A DNA stretch of 64,000 bases, taken from Bryobacterales bacterium (GTDB lineage: Bacteria > Acidobacteriota > Terriglobia > Bryobacterales > Bryobacteraceae). The DNA is taken from contig JAFAQY010000121.1 in the NCBI GenBank assembly GCA_019261985.1, positions 62,001-126,000 of the forward strand. The letters are read 5' to 3'. The position numbers and the translations under genes are program-made. Of this stretch, positions 17,072 through 26,412 are shown piece after piece (the first letter of the stretch is position 1; every line of letters starts with the position of its first letter). The notes beneath the pieces are model-generated. The model was not told where the DNA came from, did not search any database, and saw only the letters and a list, made by a program, of their open reading frames with translations.

Positions 17072-18997
17072 ATGCTTGCCACATCACCGTCCTATTCCCG
17101 GCGCTTCACCGCAGCCGTCTTCAGCGCTTTACTTGCCGCAACCGCATCCGCGCAAAGTGAGATCCGAATCGAACCGCCGCAAGGCGGCGGTCCGGCATTC
17201 GTGCAATGGCTGACGCGTCCTTACCGGCCGCGTACCGTGCCGGCGGTCAATCTGTCGAATTCTTCACGCCTGGATTCGCTGATTCGTGGCGGCAATCTGT
17301 ACGTTTCCGCGCGCGATGTAATCGCGCTGGCGATCGAAAACAATCTGGACATCGAAGTCCAGCGCTACGCGCCCCTGCTGGCGAAGGAAGTCTTGCTGCG
17401 CGCCCAGGGCGGCGGAGCATTGCGCAGCGTCGGGCTCGGCGTGGCGGCGGGTCCCCAAAGCGTAAGTCTCCAAGGCGTCACCGTCAATGCGACGGGCGCG
17501 CCCTTGAGCGCCGGCGCGGGGGTTTCTTCCGGCGGCGGAATTGTCACGCAATTGGGCCCATCCATTCCTTCGCTGGATCCAACCCTCGTCACCTTTGCAA
17601 ACTTTCAGCACGCCACAACGCCCCAAAGCAATACGCAGTTAACCGGGACCACCACGCTGGTCCAAAACACGCGGTCCGTCCAAGCCGTGTATTCGCAAAA
17701 CTGGGACTTTGGACTGAACGCGCAGTTAACGTTTTCCTCAAACCACATTCACATCAACAGCGCGTACTTCGCGATAAATCCCTACTTCGCCGGCAATCTG
17801 GACTTGCAGGTTACGCAGAATCTGCTGAACGGATTCGGCCGCGCCGTGAACGGCCGCAATATCCAGGTGCAGAAGAATAATCAAAAAGTCAGCGACCTTC
17901 AATTCCAGCAGCAGGTGATTACAACCGTTTCCGCGGTCCTGAATCTGTATTGGGATTTGGTCGCGTTCCGGCAGGATTTGGAATCGCGGCAGCGCGAACT
18001 GGCCACCGCCAGGCAACTGCTCGAGGACAACCGGCGGCAAGTAGAGCTCGGCGCGCTCGCCGAAATTGAAATCACGCGCGCGCAGGCGCAGGTCTATAGC
18101 GCCCAGCAAGATCTGCTGGTGTCGCAAACCAACCTCCTGCAGCAGGAAACCGTTTTGAAGAACGCGCTGGTCCGCGGCGGCGTGGCACAAGCCGGGCTAT
18201 CCTCCGTGCATGTGATCCCGCTCGACCGCATCGCTCTTCCCGCTCAGGAAGAGACGACGCCGCTGGAACAACTGGTGCGCGACGCGCTGGACCGGCGCTT
18301 GGAGGTGGCGCAGGACAAGATCAACATCGATAGCAACAAAAAGAATTTGGTGGGCATTAAAAGCTCGCTTAAGCCTCAATTGCAGGCTTTTGCCGAGCTC
18401 ACCAACAACGGCTTGAGCGGCTCGATCACGCCCTTCGGGGCGCTGGAGGCGGCCGCCATCGACAACCTGGTCGGCGGCTTCGGCAATTACCTGGGGCAAA
18501 TCTTCCGCCGCAACTACCCCAACTATTCCGCCGGGTTTTCACTCAACATACCCATACGCAACCGCGCCGCCCAATCCGACTTCGCTACCAGCCAGTTGGA
18601 GCTGCGCCAGAACGAACTCAACCTGCAAAAGACGGAAAGCCAGATCGCCGTGGATGTGCAAAACGCGCTGATCGGTTTGCAGCAGGCCAGGGCGCGCTAC
18701 GAAGCGTCGCTGCACGCCCGCGAACTTCAGCAGGAGACCGCCGGCGCGGATCAGCGCAAATACGAATTGGGCGCGACCACCGCCTACCAGGTCATGCAGG
18801 ACCAACGGGATCTTGCCAACGCGGTAACAACAGAGGTCGAGGCGCTGGCGAATTACACGCATGCGCGCATCGCTCTCGATCAGGCCCTTGGAAGGACGCT
18901 GGACGTAAACGATATTTCGATCGCCGAGGCGCGCACCGGGCGTATATCGCGCGAATCCAGGCTGCCGGCAAATTTACCGACCGAGGAGCCGAAATAA
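17072..18997 (+). CDS. TolC-family outer membrane efflux protein (first of a tandem pair)
   Basis: 641 residues from ATG 17072, which begins a signal peptide (RRFTAAVFSALLAATASAQS). The body shows the two OEP repeats of TolC proteins: long coiled-coil helices (SRQRELATARQLLEDNRRQV, then LGALAEIEITRAQAQVYSAQ) and a second repeat near 530-620 (VQNALIGLQQARARYEASLH, LGATTAYQVMQDQRDLANAV). A Gly/Ser-rich insert lies near residues 110-160. TolC proteins form trimeric channels across the outer membrane and work with RND, MFS or ABC pumps through a periplasmic adaptor. No pump or adaptor gene is next to it; the only neighbour is a close paralogue 2 bases downstream. Confidence 0.88.
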   Translation: MLATSPSYSRRFTAAVFSALLAATASAQSEIRIEPPQGGGPAFVQWLTRPYRPRTVPAVNLSNSSRLDSLIRGGNLYVSARDVIALAIENNLDIEVQRYAPLLAKEVLLRAQGGGALRSVGLGVAAGPQSVSLQGVTVNATGAPLSAGAGVSSGGGIVTQLGPSIPSLDPTLVTFANFQHATTPQSNTQLTGTTTLVQNTRSVQAVYSQNWDFGLNAQLTFSSNHIHINSAYFAINPYFAGNLDLQVTQNLLNGFGRAVNGRNIQVQKNNQKVSDLQFQQQVITTVSAVLNLYWDLVAFRQDLESRQRELATARQLLEDNRRQVELGALAEIEITRAQAQVYSAQQDLLVSQTNLLQQETVLKNALVRGGVAQAGLSSVHVIPLDRIALPAQEETTPLEQLVRDALDRRLEVAQDKINIDSNKKNLVGIKSSLKPQLQAFAELTNNGLSGSITPFGALEAAAIDNLVGGFGNYLGQIFRRNYPNYSAGFSLNIPIRNRAAQSDFATSQLELRQNELNLQKTESQIAVDVQNALIGLQQARARYEASLHARELQQETAGADQRKYELGATTAYQVMQDQRDLANAVTTEVEALANYTHARIALDQALGRTLDVNDISIAEARTGRISRESRLPANLPTEEPK

Positions 18998-18999
18998 TA

Positions 19000-20877
19000 A
19001 TGCGCACGCACGTTTACAAGCTTTGTTGCTGCCTTTGTTCGGCGCTCGCGCTCCGCGCGCAGCAAGCGCCCATCGAGCCAATCAAACCCATGGCGCCGTT
19101 CATTATTCGGCCATATCTCGCGACGGACGTTCCGCCGGTTCGCTTGGCGGACTCGCCCCGTCTTGCCGCACTGATGCGCGGCGGCGCGCTTTATCTCACG
19201 GTCCAGGATGCCATCGCTCTGGCGCTTGAAAACAACATCGATATTGAAGTGGCCCGCTACAATCCGATCATCTCGGCATGGAACCTGAAGCGGTCGGAAG
19301 CCGGAGGAGCGCTGCCCGGCGTTCCTAGCGGAGCCTCGCAGGCCGGCACCGTTGCAAGTGGCCAAGGCATCGCGGGGAGTCAGGCCGCGGCCGGCCTTAC
19401 CGGCGGTGGCGGCGTGGGCAACGGAACCAATACTTCGAATGCCACGATTTCGCAAGTCGGCCCGGTGACGCAGAACCTGGATCCATCCTTGCAGCAAGCG
19501 AGCACCTTCAGTCATGTCACCTCGCCGCAGGCAAATCCGACACAAACCCTCAGCCCGGTGCTGATTTCAAAGACGCGCGTCTACAACGTCTCCTGGCAAC
19601 AGGGATTTTTGACCGGGGGAGGCTACACGCTCAGCTATACCGATCATTATTTAAATGAGAGCGCCATCGGGGATCTGCTGAATCCTTCGTCCGCGCCGAG
19701 CCTGTCGGTTTCTTTCCAGCACAACCTCCTGCAAGGTCTTGGAATCGCGGTGAACGCCCGCACGATCAATGTAAACAAAATCGCCTTGAACACTTCCGAC
19801 CTCAACTTCCAAACGCAAGTTATTTCGGCAGTCGTGAACGTGCTCAACTCCTACTACGCCGTTGTTTCGGAGGAAGAAGATTTGAAGGCGAAGCAGACGG
19901 CCGTGGAGGCCGCGCAACAGTTCTCCGCCGAAACCAAGCGCAGGGAGGAACTGGGCGCGGTATCGGGTTTGGACGTGACCACCGCGGAATCGCAACTGGC
20001 GGCCACGCAGCGCGACCTGGTGCTCTCGCAATCCGATTTAGGGCAGGATGAGGTTCAACTTAAGAACCTGCTGAGCCGCCGCGGCGTGCTGGAACCGTCG
20101 CTCGCGTCCGCAAGACTAGTGCTTCTCGATCGCATCGTCATCCCCGGCACGGACGACCTTCCCCCACTCGAAGATATGGTCCGCGAGGCGCTGATGAACC
20201 GTCCCGATATTGCCTCGGACAGAGCCAATATAGAGTCGTCGCAAGTATCGGCGATCGGCACGATTAACGGCGTGCGGCCGAGCATGCAGGCAATCGGAGG
20301 CCTAAGCAATGCGGGGTTGGCCGGCACGGCTCAGAAAACGCCATTTGGAGAGCCCGATCCCTTCGTCGTCGGAGGAATCGGCACTGCGTTGGGGCAAATC
20401 TTTCGGCGCAACTATCCCACGGAGCGAATCGGCGCATTTGCGCAAGTTCGCATTTTCAATCGCCAGGCCTTGGCGGATCAGGGAATTGACCAGCTTCAAC
20501 TTCGTCAAACCGAACTGACGACGCAAAAGACGCTCAACCAAGTCCAGGTGGACGTTTCCAATTATGTTGTGGCGCTGCGTCAGGCGCGCGCCCGCTACGA
20601 GTCGGCCGTGCAAAACCGCATTCTCGACCAGCAGCTCTATGAAGCCGAGCAGCGGAAATTCGTGCTCGGCGCATCGACGCCGTACAACGTGGTCCAACAG
20701 CAGCGCGATATGATCGCCGCGCAGGCCGCGGAGGTCTCCGCGCTGGCCACTTATCAAGCGGCAAAAATCGCCCTGGATGAAACACTCGGGCGGACGCTGG
20801 AAGTGAACCACGTGACGATCGGGGAGGCGAAGTCAGGGGTGGTGGACCGGGCTTCGGTGTTGCCGCCGCCTCAGTAG
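19000..20877 (+). CDS. TolC-family outer membrane efflux protein (second of a tandem pair)
   Basis: 625 residues; ATG 19000 lies 2 bases after the stop of the preceding TolC gene, so both are on one transcript. Signal peptide at 1-20. It shares the architecture and many positions with its neighbour, for example LENNIDIEVARYNPI against IENNLDIEVQRYAPL, and GQIFRRNYP in both. The OEP helices are clear (ETKRREELGAVSGLDVTTAE, YVVALRQARARYESAVQNRI). This points to a local duplication followed by divergence, perhaps giving hetero-trimeric channels or two channels used by separate pumps. No adaptor or inner-membrane pump is encoded nearby. Function in efflux or type I secretion is inferred from the family. 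Confidence 0.88.
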   Translation: MRTHVYKLCCCLCSALALRAQQAPIEPIKPMAPFIIRPYLATDVPPVRLADSPRLAALMRGGALYLTVQDAIALALENNIDIEVARYNPIISAWNLKRSEAGGALPGVPSGASQAGTVASGQGIAGSQAAAGLTGGGGVGNGTNTSNATISQVGPVTQNLDPSLQQASTFSHVTSPQANPTQTLSPVLISKTRVYNVSWQQGFLTGGGYTLSYTDHYLNESAIGDLLNPSSAPSLSVSFQHNLLQGLGIAVNARTINVNKIALNTSDLNFQTQVISAVVNVLNSYYAVVSEEEDLKAKQTAVEAAQQFSAETKRREELGAVSGLDVTTAESQLAATQRDLVLSQSDLGQDEVQLKNLLSRRGVLEPSLASARLVLLDRIVIPGTDDLPPLEDMVREALMNRPDIASDRANIESSQVSAIGTINGVRPSMQAIGGLSNAGLAGTAQKTPFGEPDPFVVGGIGTALGQIFRRNYPTERIGAFAQVRIFNRQALADQGIDQLQLRQTELTTQKTLNQVQVDVSNYVVALRQARARYESAVQNRILDQQLYEAEQRKFVLGASTPYNVVQQQRDMIAAQAAEVSALATYQAAKIALDETLGRTLEVNHVTIGEAKSGVVDRASVLPPPQ

Positions 20878-20915
20878 TGCATGTAATACGAGGTCGTAAT
20901 ACCGTACAATTGAGT

Positions 20916-21174
20916 GTGGCATCACCGATCACACTACGCCTTGACGACGAGACTCGCCGCCGGGTGGCCCGAATCGCGCGCCGGAAGCACACCACTACAT
21001 CGCATGTTCTGCGGGAGCCATTGCCAACTGGGTGCGTTCCGAAGAAAGTTCCGCTTCTCCATACGAACTGATCGAGGATCTAGTTGGCGTGGTTCGAGGC
21101 GGCGATCCGAAGCGTTCGGAGGGCGGGGGCGCAGGGTTGCGGAAATGCTAAAAGCCCGCAGAAACCGCGCATGA
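20916..21174 (+). pseudogene. Ribbon-helix-helix antitoxin, broken by two frameshifts
   Basis: From GTG 20916 the frame gives SPITLRLDDETRRRVARIAR and TTTSHVLRE, a typical CopG/RHH DNA-binding start. A base is missing at about 21014-21018; one frame over the protein continues AIANWVRSEESSASPYELIE, DLVGVVRGGDPKRSEGG. A second missing base at about 21130 moves to the third frame, which ends RRVAEMLKARRNRA with TGA at 21172-21174. That end overlaps the ATG of the PIN gene (ATGA), the normal coupling in such operons. No single frame can make the whole antitoxin. Confidence 0.8.
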
Positions 21175-21575
21175 TCCTCGTGGATGGCGGGCCGCTTGTC
21201 GCGATAGCGGACGCGGACGATCAGCATCACTCCAGTTGTAAAACTGCCCTGGCAAGCTTGCGGGAACCGTTAGGCACAGTATGGCCGGTGCTCGCCGAAG
21301 CGATGTACCTTCTGACCGATCTTCCGGACGGCCAGAACGCTCTGTGGGAGATGATCGCGCGAGGCGCGGTCGCACTCCTTCCGCTAGACTTCGTCGACGT
21401 ACCGCGGATTCGCGAACTCATGGGCAAGTACTCCGATCGCGGAATGGATTTGGCCGACGCCGCTTTGATCCGTGTCGCGGAAAGATAACGGCTGATCCGT
21501 TTTTTCACCGTGGACCGCAAGGATTTTGAAGTGTACCGGCTGTATGGGCGAATTCGGCCGGCACTGATTCCATAA
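21171..21575 (+). pseudogene. PIN-domain toxin with an in-frame premature stop
   Basis: ATG 21171 begins MILVDGGPLVAIADADDQHH, the PIN N-terminus with the first acidic residue (D5). The frame reads EPLGTVWPVLAEAMYLL and GMDLADAALIRVAER up to TAA at 21486-21488. In the same frame it continues for 28 more codons (RLIRFFTVDRKDFEVYRLYG and on) to TAA at 21573. This tail carries the TVDRKDF motif that closes the PIN active site. One substitution (for example GAA to TAA) would explain the stop. The truncated 105-residue product lacks the last acidic residue, so the ribonuclease activity expected of VapC-like toxins is doubtful. The antitoxin upstream is also broken. Confidence 0.8.
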
Positions 21576-21641
21576 CCTTGGCGCACCTCGGCGCGGCGCT
21601 TAGGCCTTGGTATTCTGGAACGCGGTGGACAGGAGCTTTTT

Positions 21642-22706
21642 ATGAGGAAAACACGAATTCTCGCAATTATCATCGGCCTCGGCGCAACGACGGCTGCGTT
21701 CTGCCAGGCCCCCGCCGGCCAGCGGACCGGCCCGGGAGTGCAGTCGCCGCAGGACGCCAAGTATGCGGACTTGATCAAGACCTGCAAAGTTCCGCCGCCC
21801 GCGGGCAGAGGAGGCGGAGGGGGAGCTAAAGGCAAAGGTCCTGCCGCCGCTGCCGCGCCGGGTCCTCGGGATTACAAGATCACGGAAATCCCCGGCGTGA
21901 TCTCGGCCGGGCAGATGTGGAAAGAAGTATGGCAGGTTGACGGCAACAACGCCGACGGCATCATCGCGACGAAGGACGGCGGAATCCTGATTGCGCAAAA
22001 CGACAATAGCGCGGTGATTAAGCTCGATAAGAACGGCAAAACTTCAGTGGCCTATAGCGGCACGAACACGGGCGGCTCGGTCGCAATGAGTTCCAAGGGC
22101 GCGTTGTTCGTGAACAACCGCGGACTGAATCAATCCATCGACCAGCTCGTGCCCATGCGCAAGATGTTTGTCAACAAAATCAGTGGCGATCCACTCGATT
22201 GCATCGGCGGCGTGCTCAACGACCTCACGGCCGACAGCAAAGGCGGAGTGTACTTCACGATGGGTGGTCTCTACTATGCCGACCCGAAGGGCGAAGTACA
22301 TAAGTACGGCGAGAATCTCAACACCAACGGCATCGTCCTCAGCGCCGATGAAAAGCGCCTGTTTGTCACCAACGGTACAACGGTTGCGGTATTCGATGTG
22401 CAGAAAGACGGCTCGCTAACAAACCAGCGCGAATTTGGCAAGCTCGAGGGCGGCGGCGGGGGAGATGGCAGTACCTTCGACACCGCGGGACGCCTCTACG
22501 TAACTACGAACCCGGGTATTCAGGTGCTCAGCCCGGAAGGCAAATACCTCGGCCTGATCCCGACGCCGCGCGGCGTCATCAGCGTGGCTTTCAGCGGGCC
22601 CGATCGCAAGACGCTGTATGCCGTGTCGCGCGATAACGCCCAGAACAAAGATTGGATCATTGCGATTCAGACGATCGCGCAAGGCCCGAAGGGCCGGGGC
22701 AAGTAG
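21642..22706 (+). CDS. Exported SMP-30/gluconolactonase-like beta-propeller protein
   Basis: 354 residues with a signal peptide (MRKTRILAIIIGLGATTAAF-C). A Pro/Gly/Ala-rich linker at 50-75 is followed by a six-bladed propeller pattern of the SMP-30/LRE type: NNADGIIATKDGGILIAQND, then NDLTADSKGGVYFTMGGLYY, NTNGIVLSADEKRLFVTNGT and GGDGSTFDTAGRLYVTTN. The Asn/Asp residues in these blades match the divalent-metal site of gluconolactonases, which open sugar or other lactones. The real substrate is unknown. It is monocistronic, and its TAG stop is formed by the first bases of a GGACAAGCTT palindrome. Confidence 0.8.
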   Translation: MRKTRILAIIIGLGATTAAFCQAPAGQRTGPGVQSPQDAKYADLIKTCKVPPPAGRGGGGGAKGKGPAAAAAPGPRDYKITEIPGVISAGQMWKEVWQVDGNNADGIIATKDGGILIAQNDNSAVIKLDKNGKTSVAYSGTNTGGSVAMSSKGALFVNNRGLNQSIDQLVPMRKMFVNKISGDPLDCIGGVLNDLTADSKGGVYFTMGGLYYADPKGEVHKYGENLNTNGIVLSADEKRLFVTNGTTVAVFDVQKDGSLTNQREFGKLEGGGGGDGSTFDTAGRLYVTTNPGIQVLSPEGKYLGLIPTPRGVISVAFSGPDRKTLYAVSRDNAQNKDWIIAIQTIAQGPKGRGK

Positions 22707-22726
22707 GACAAGCTTAAGCTTGTCCC
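22704..22726. repeat. GGACAAGCTTAAGCTTGTCC palindrome
   Basis: A perfect 20-base palindrome at 22706-22725, preceded by TA so that TAG (22704-22706) is the stop codon of the SMP-30-like gene. Same family as the copies after hpt and after the HAD phosphatase gene. Confidence 0.85.
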
Positions 22727-22790
22727 ACCATCATTTCTAAGTACAAATTCCCTTACCGCGGGCGCGGTGTGCAACCGATAAGCCCGGTTG

Positions 22791-24572
22791 ATGACACTCG
22801 CCCGTATTTCGCTTATTGTCCTCGTCGCCACTTTTGCCGCCTATGCTCAAACCAGCGCTACGGTGAAGCTCGGGGGCAATCGCCATCCGCTTGCCCGCCC
22901 CGAGTTTGACCGGGGACCTGTCTCTCCGGAGCAGCCGGTGGACCGGATCATTCTTGTTCTCGCGCGAAGCGCCCAACAGCAAGCCGAGCTTGATGCGTTT
23001 GTCGCCGCGCAGCACGATCCTGGATCTCCGCAATATCAGCGGTGGCTTACTCCGGAAGAATTCGGCCGCCGCTTCGGCGCTTCGGACGCGGATATACGCC
23101 GGATCACCGATTGGTTAAGCGCACAAGGGTTTCAAATCGACGAAGTGACTCCTGGCCGCGGAAGCATCGTGTTCAGCGGCACGGCGGGTCAGGTGGTGTC
23201 GGCGTTTCGAACGGGCATTCACCGCTTCTCGGTGAACGGCGAGATGCACATGGCGAACACGGACGATCCCGAGATTCCGGAAGCTCTTGCGGGAGTAGTC
23301 GCGGGGATCGCCTCGCTGAACGATTTTCACAGCCAGCCCGCTCTGGCATCCTTCGCCGCGGCGGCCTCGCCCGACTTCACCAGCGGAAGCAGTCATTACC
23401 TCGCGCCCGCGGACTTTGCCACTATCTATGATGCGGCTCCTCTGTATCTCGGCGGCATCGACGGGGCTGGAACCAGCATTGCCGTTGTGGGGCGGAGTAA
23501 TTTCAGGCTCACCGACGCTCAGGCGTTCCGCGCACAAATGGGCCTGACGGCAAACTCGCCCACCGTAATTCTTAACGGCCCGAATCCGGGGATTCTATCG
23601 AGCGGCGAACAGGCGGAAGCAACTCTCGACGTGGAATGGGCCGGGGCGATCGCGCGCAGGGCCGCCGTGAAGTTCGTCTTGTCGGCATCCACGGTGTCCT
23701 CGGATGGGGTCATGCTCTCGGCCGTCTATGCCGTGAATCATAAAGTGGCGCCAGTGATCACCACCAGCTTTTCGATGTGCGAAGCGCTTTCAGGCGCGGC
23801 ATACGCAACGTTTTGGAATAATCTGTGGCAGCAGGCGGCTGCCCAAGGGATCACTTCGCTGGTAGCTTCCGGCGATAGCGGCGCCGCGGGGTGCGATCCG
23901 CCGTCGGCTTCGAACGCAACCAATGGTCCGGGCGTAAACGTGATTTGTTCGACACCGTACAGCGTGTGTGTCGGCGGGACACAATTCAACGACAGCGCGA
24001 CGCCCGCGCTGTACTGGTCCGCATCAAACGGAGCGGGACTTGCGTCGGCGCTCAGCTACATTCCCGAAGCCGTCTGGAACACCAGCGGAACCGTTACGGG
24101 AGGCTCGGCTTTGTGGGCCAGCGGCGGCGGCGTCAGCTCAGTATTCGCGAAACCGTCCTGGCAATTCGGTAACGGAGTGCCTGCGGATTCCCGGCGCCAC
24201 GTTCCGGACGTCGCCGCAAGCAGCTCCCCGCATGACGGCTACCTGATATACATGAACGGCAGCTTTTATTCGGTAGCGGGGACCTCCACCGCCACACCCG
24301 CATGGGCAGGGATTATGGCGCTGGTCAACCAGCATAACGGAGGCGGTCAGGGCAATGCCAACCCGGCGCTCTATGGCCTGGCCCGCTTGCAAGCTTCTGG
24401 CGGCGCCGCCGTATTTCATGACGTCGTCGCGGGAAACAACTCGGTTCCAGGCGTAGGAGGCTTCCAGGCGGGGCCAGGATACGATCAGGCCACAGGCTTG
24501 GGCTCACCGGACGCGTTCCAACTAGTCCAGCACTGGAAAGACGCGAACATTCCGTCGACGCCGTCTCGATAA
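22791..24572 (+). CDS. Pro-kumamolisin (S53, sedolisin family) serine-carboxyl protease
   Basis: 593 residues from ATG 22791, with a signal peptide (about 1-21). Residues about 30-185 are the pro-kumamolisin activation domain (QYQRWLTPEEFGRRFGASDA), which is removed after secretion. The peptidase domain has the S53 catalytic set: Glu276 and Asp280 in EATLDVEW, an oxyanion Asp in VASGDSGAAGC, and the nucleophile Ser499 in VAGTSTATPAW. Near the C-terminus, FHDVVAGNN and the GYDQATGLGSPD stretch form the calcium site. Sedolisins are active at acid pH, which suits an acidophilic soil bacterium using external protein. Its last 51 bases overlap the convergent glycerate kinase gene. Confidence 0.93.
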   Translation: MTLARISLIVLVATFAAYAQTSATVKLGGNRHPLARPEFDRGPVSPEQPVDRIILVLARSAQQQAELDAFVAAQHDPGSPQYQRWLTPEEFGRRFGASDADIRRITDWLSAQGFQIDEVTPGRGSIVFSGTAGQVVSAFRTGIHRFSVNGEMHMANTDDPEIPEALAGVVAGIASLNDFHSQPALASFAAAASPDFTSGSSHYLAPADFATIYDAAPLYLGGIDGAGTSIAVVGRSNFRLTDAQAFRAQMGLTANSPTVILNGPNPGILSSGEQAEATLDVEWAGAIARRAAVKFVLSASTVSSDGVMLSAVYAVNHKVAPVITTSFSMCEALSGAAYATFWNNLWQQAAAQGITSLVASGDSGAAGCDPPSASNATNGPGVNVICSTPYSVCVGGTQFNDSATPALYWSASNGAGLASALSYIPEAVWNTSGTVTGGSALWASGGGVSSVFAKPSWQFGNGVPADSRRHVPDVAASSSPHDGYLIYMNGSFYSVAGTSTATPAWAGIMALVNQHNGGGQGNANPALYGLARLQASGGAAVFHDVVAGNNSVPGVGGFQAGPGYDQATGLGSPDAFQLVQHWKDANIPSTPSR

Positions 24573-25874
24573 CGAAGGCGCTGCCGCGCTGCGTTCACCG
24601 ACCAACAACACTCTGACATCCATGACGTTGGTTCCCGTCGGGCCGGTTTTGATCAAAGCTCCTAATTGCTCAAAGAATCGGTAGGAATCGTTGTTCTTCA
24701 AGTACTCGCGCGCGTCCAGGCCCAAGGCGACGGCTTTTTTCAAGATCGTCGAATGGGCGATCGCGCCGGCAGCATCCGTGGGACCGTCGATGCCATCGGT
24801 TCCCGCGCTTAGCACCGTCACCGGTCCGGCTCCACTCAGCGCAAGCATGGCGGCGAGAACGAATTCTTGATTGCGCCCGCCCAGGCCGTTGCCACGCACT
24901 GTCACGGTGGTTTCGCCACCCGACAGCAGGCAGACGGGCGGCCTTGCGGGTTGGCCGCTGGCCAGGACCTCCCGGGCGATCGCCGCGTGCATGGCGGCAA
25001 TGTCGCGAGTTTCTCCCTCAATCGATGTCGACAGCACGAAGGTTCGGTATCCCAGGGCGCGAGCCTCGGCCGCGGCGGCCTGGATGGCCTGACGGTTGCT
25101 CCCGACGATCTCGTAATGCGCTCGGCCCAGCGCCGGATCGCCCGGCTTGGGCGTTTCCTCGAGCGTAGGCGGTGGTTCGATGCCGTAGTGCTCCAATATT
25201 CGGCGAGCATCCTCGCACGTGGATGGATCCGCTACGGTAGGCCCCGATCCAATGACGCGCGGATCGTCGCCGACAACGTCGGAAAGAATGAGCGTCAGGG
25301 TGGTCGCGGGCCATGCCGAGGATGCAAGGCGTCCGCCCTTGATCGAACTCATATGCTTGCGGACGATGTTCATTTCGTGAATCGTCGCGCCGCTGCGCAG
25401 AAGCCGGCGGGTTATCTCCTGTTTGGCTTCAAGAGTCAGCCGCGGGACCGGCGCGGGCAGCATCGCGGAGGCTCCGCCGGAAATCACACAGATCAAAAGA
25501 TCGCGGGGCCCCGCGGCTTGCGCGATCTCGAGCATTCGTGCCGCGCCGCCGGCGCCCCGCGCATCGGGAATCGGATGGCCGGACGGATTCAGTTCCACGC
25601 GGCGCGGTTTCGAGCCTCCGGTTTCGGGAACATTGACCAGCCCGCCGGTTATACGCGCGCCCAAAACTCTTTCGACGGCCCGCGCCATTGCCGCTCCGGC
25701 TTTTCCGGCGCCGATCACCTGAATGCGGTCGAACCCGGGAAGCGGATAGCGCGAACGGCCGAACGTAATAACGCGGCCGTCGCATCGGAAGTGCGCCAGT
25801 ACAGCGCGATAAGGGTCCGCCGCCTTGAGCGCGGCCCGGAATATCCACAGCGCGTCGCGACGATTGGTATTCAA
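24522..25874 (-). CDS. Glycerate 2-kinase (GK-II, DUF4147/MOFRL)
   Basis: 450 residues. It should phosphorylate D-glycerate to 2-phosphoglycerate, feeding glycolysis. The N-terminal DUF4147 domain has VIGAGKAGAAMARAVERVLG and the CVISGGASAMLPAP loop, and KHMSSIKGGRLA. The C-terminal MOFRL domain shows LLSGGETTVTVRGNGLGGRN and the SAGTDGIDGPTDAAGA signature. The last about 25 residues are basic and Ser-rich and are encoded in the overlap with the S53 protease gene, so they may be a recent extension. It overlaps the stop of aroK by 4 bases (ATGA), so the two are co-translated. Confidence 0.9.
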   Translation of the reverse strand: MNTNRRDALWIFRAALKAADPYRAVLAHFRCDGRVITFGRSRYPLPGFDRIQVIGAGKAGAAMARAVERVLGARITGGLVNVPETGGSKPRRVELNPSGHPIPDARGAGGAARMLEIAQAAGPRDLLICVISGGASAMLPAPVPRLTLEAKQEITRRLLRSGATIHEMNIVRKHMSSIKGGRLASSAWPATTLTLILSDVVGDDPRVIGSGPTVADPSTCEDARRILEHYGIEPPPTLEETPKPGDPALGRAHYEIVGSNRQAIQAAAAEARALGYRTFVLSTSIEGETRDIAAMHAAIAREVLASGQPARPPVCLLSGGETTVTVRGNGLGGRNQEFVLAAMLALSGAGPVTVLSAGTDGIDGPTDAAGAIAHSTILKKAVALGLDAREYLKNNDSYRFFEQLGALIKTGPTGTNVMDVRVLLVGERSAAAPSLSRRRRRNVRVFPVLD

Positions 25875-26398
25875 AGCAGGGATAGCGCCAAAATCTGCGC
25901 GACCGCGGCGTGTGCGTCATCGCTCGCCGAATCGATGCGATATTCGGCGCGGGCGTAGCCTTCGCGCCGGTCATTGAAAAGTTTTCGCAGCCGCTCGGGA
26001 TCCCTAGCGAGAGGCCTGTGAGAAGCCGCCGCCACCCGTTTCGCGAGCGTTTCAAAAGGGCAATCGAGCCAGATCGTCACGCCATTGTGCGAGACGAGAT
26101 TGAAATTGTGCTCGCTCAGCAGCGCTCCTCCGCCAAGCGACACTACTTGCGGACGGCCGCTCTGAATGGATTTCACGCAGCGCGCTAACGCGTCCGTTTC
26201 GATGCGGCGAAACTCCTCCTCGCCGCGCGAGTCGAAGATATCGGCGATGACAGTTCCTTCGGCACGCTCGATTTCGGCGTCCAAATCGGTGAAGTGCCAG
26301 CCGAGTTCATCGGCCAAGGCATGGCCTACGGTGGATTTGCCGGACCCCATAAACCCGACCAGAAAGATACCAGGAGTTCGCTTAAGTTTAAGGAGCAT
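25871..26398 (-). CDS. aroK: Shikimate kinase
   Basis: 175 residues, the usual size. It phosphorylates shikimate at the 3-position with ATP in the chorismate pathway. Walker A is FLVGFMGSGKSTVG (P-loop GSGKST), followed by the shikimate-binding Asp in TDLDAEIE and FRRIETDAL, the SLGGGAL loop with the conserved GGG, and the lid Arg in RPLARD. It starts at ATG 26398 and runs into the glycerate kinase gene. The other pathway genes are not in this window. An intergenic palindrome cluster separates it from the divergent LON-domain gene. Confidence 0.95.
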   Translation of the reverse strand: MLLKLKRTPGIFLVGFMGSGKSTVGHALADELGWHFTDLDAEIERAEGTVIADIFDSRGEEEFRRIETDALARCVKSIQSGRPQVVSLGGGALLSEHNFNLVSHNGVTIWLDCPFETLAKRVAAASHRPLARDPERLRKLFNDRREGYARAEYRIDSASDDAHAAVAQILALSLL

Positions 26399-26412
26399 TT
26401 ATGCGTCCTGTT

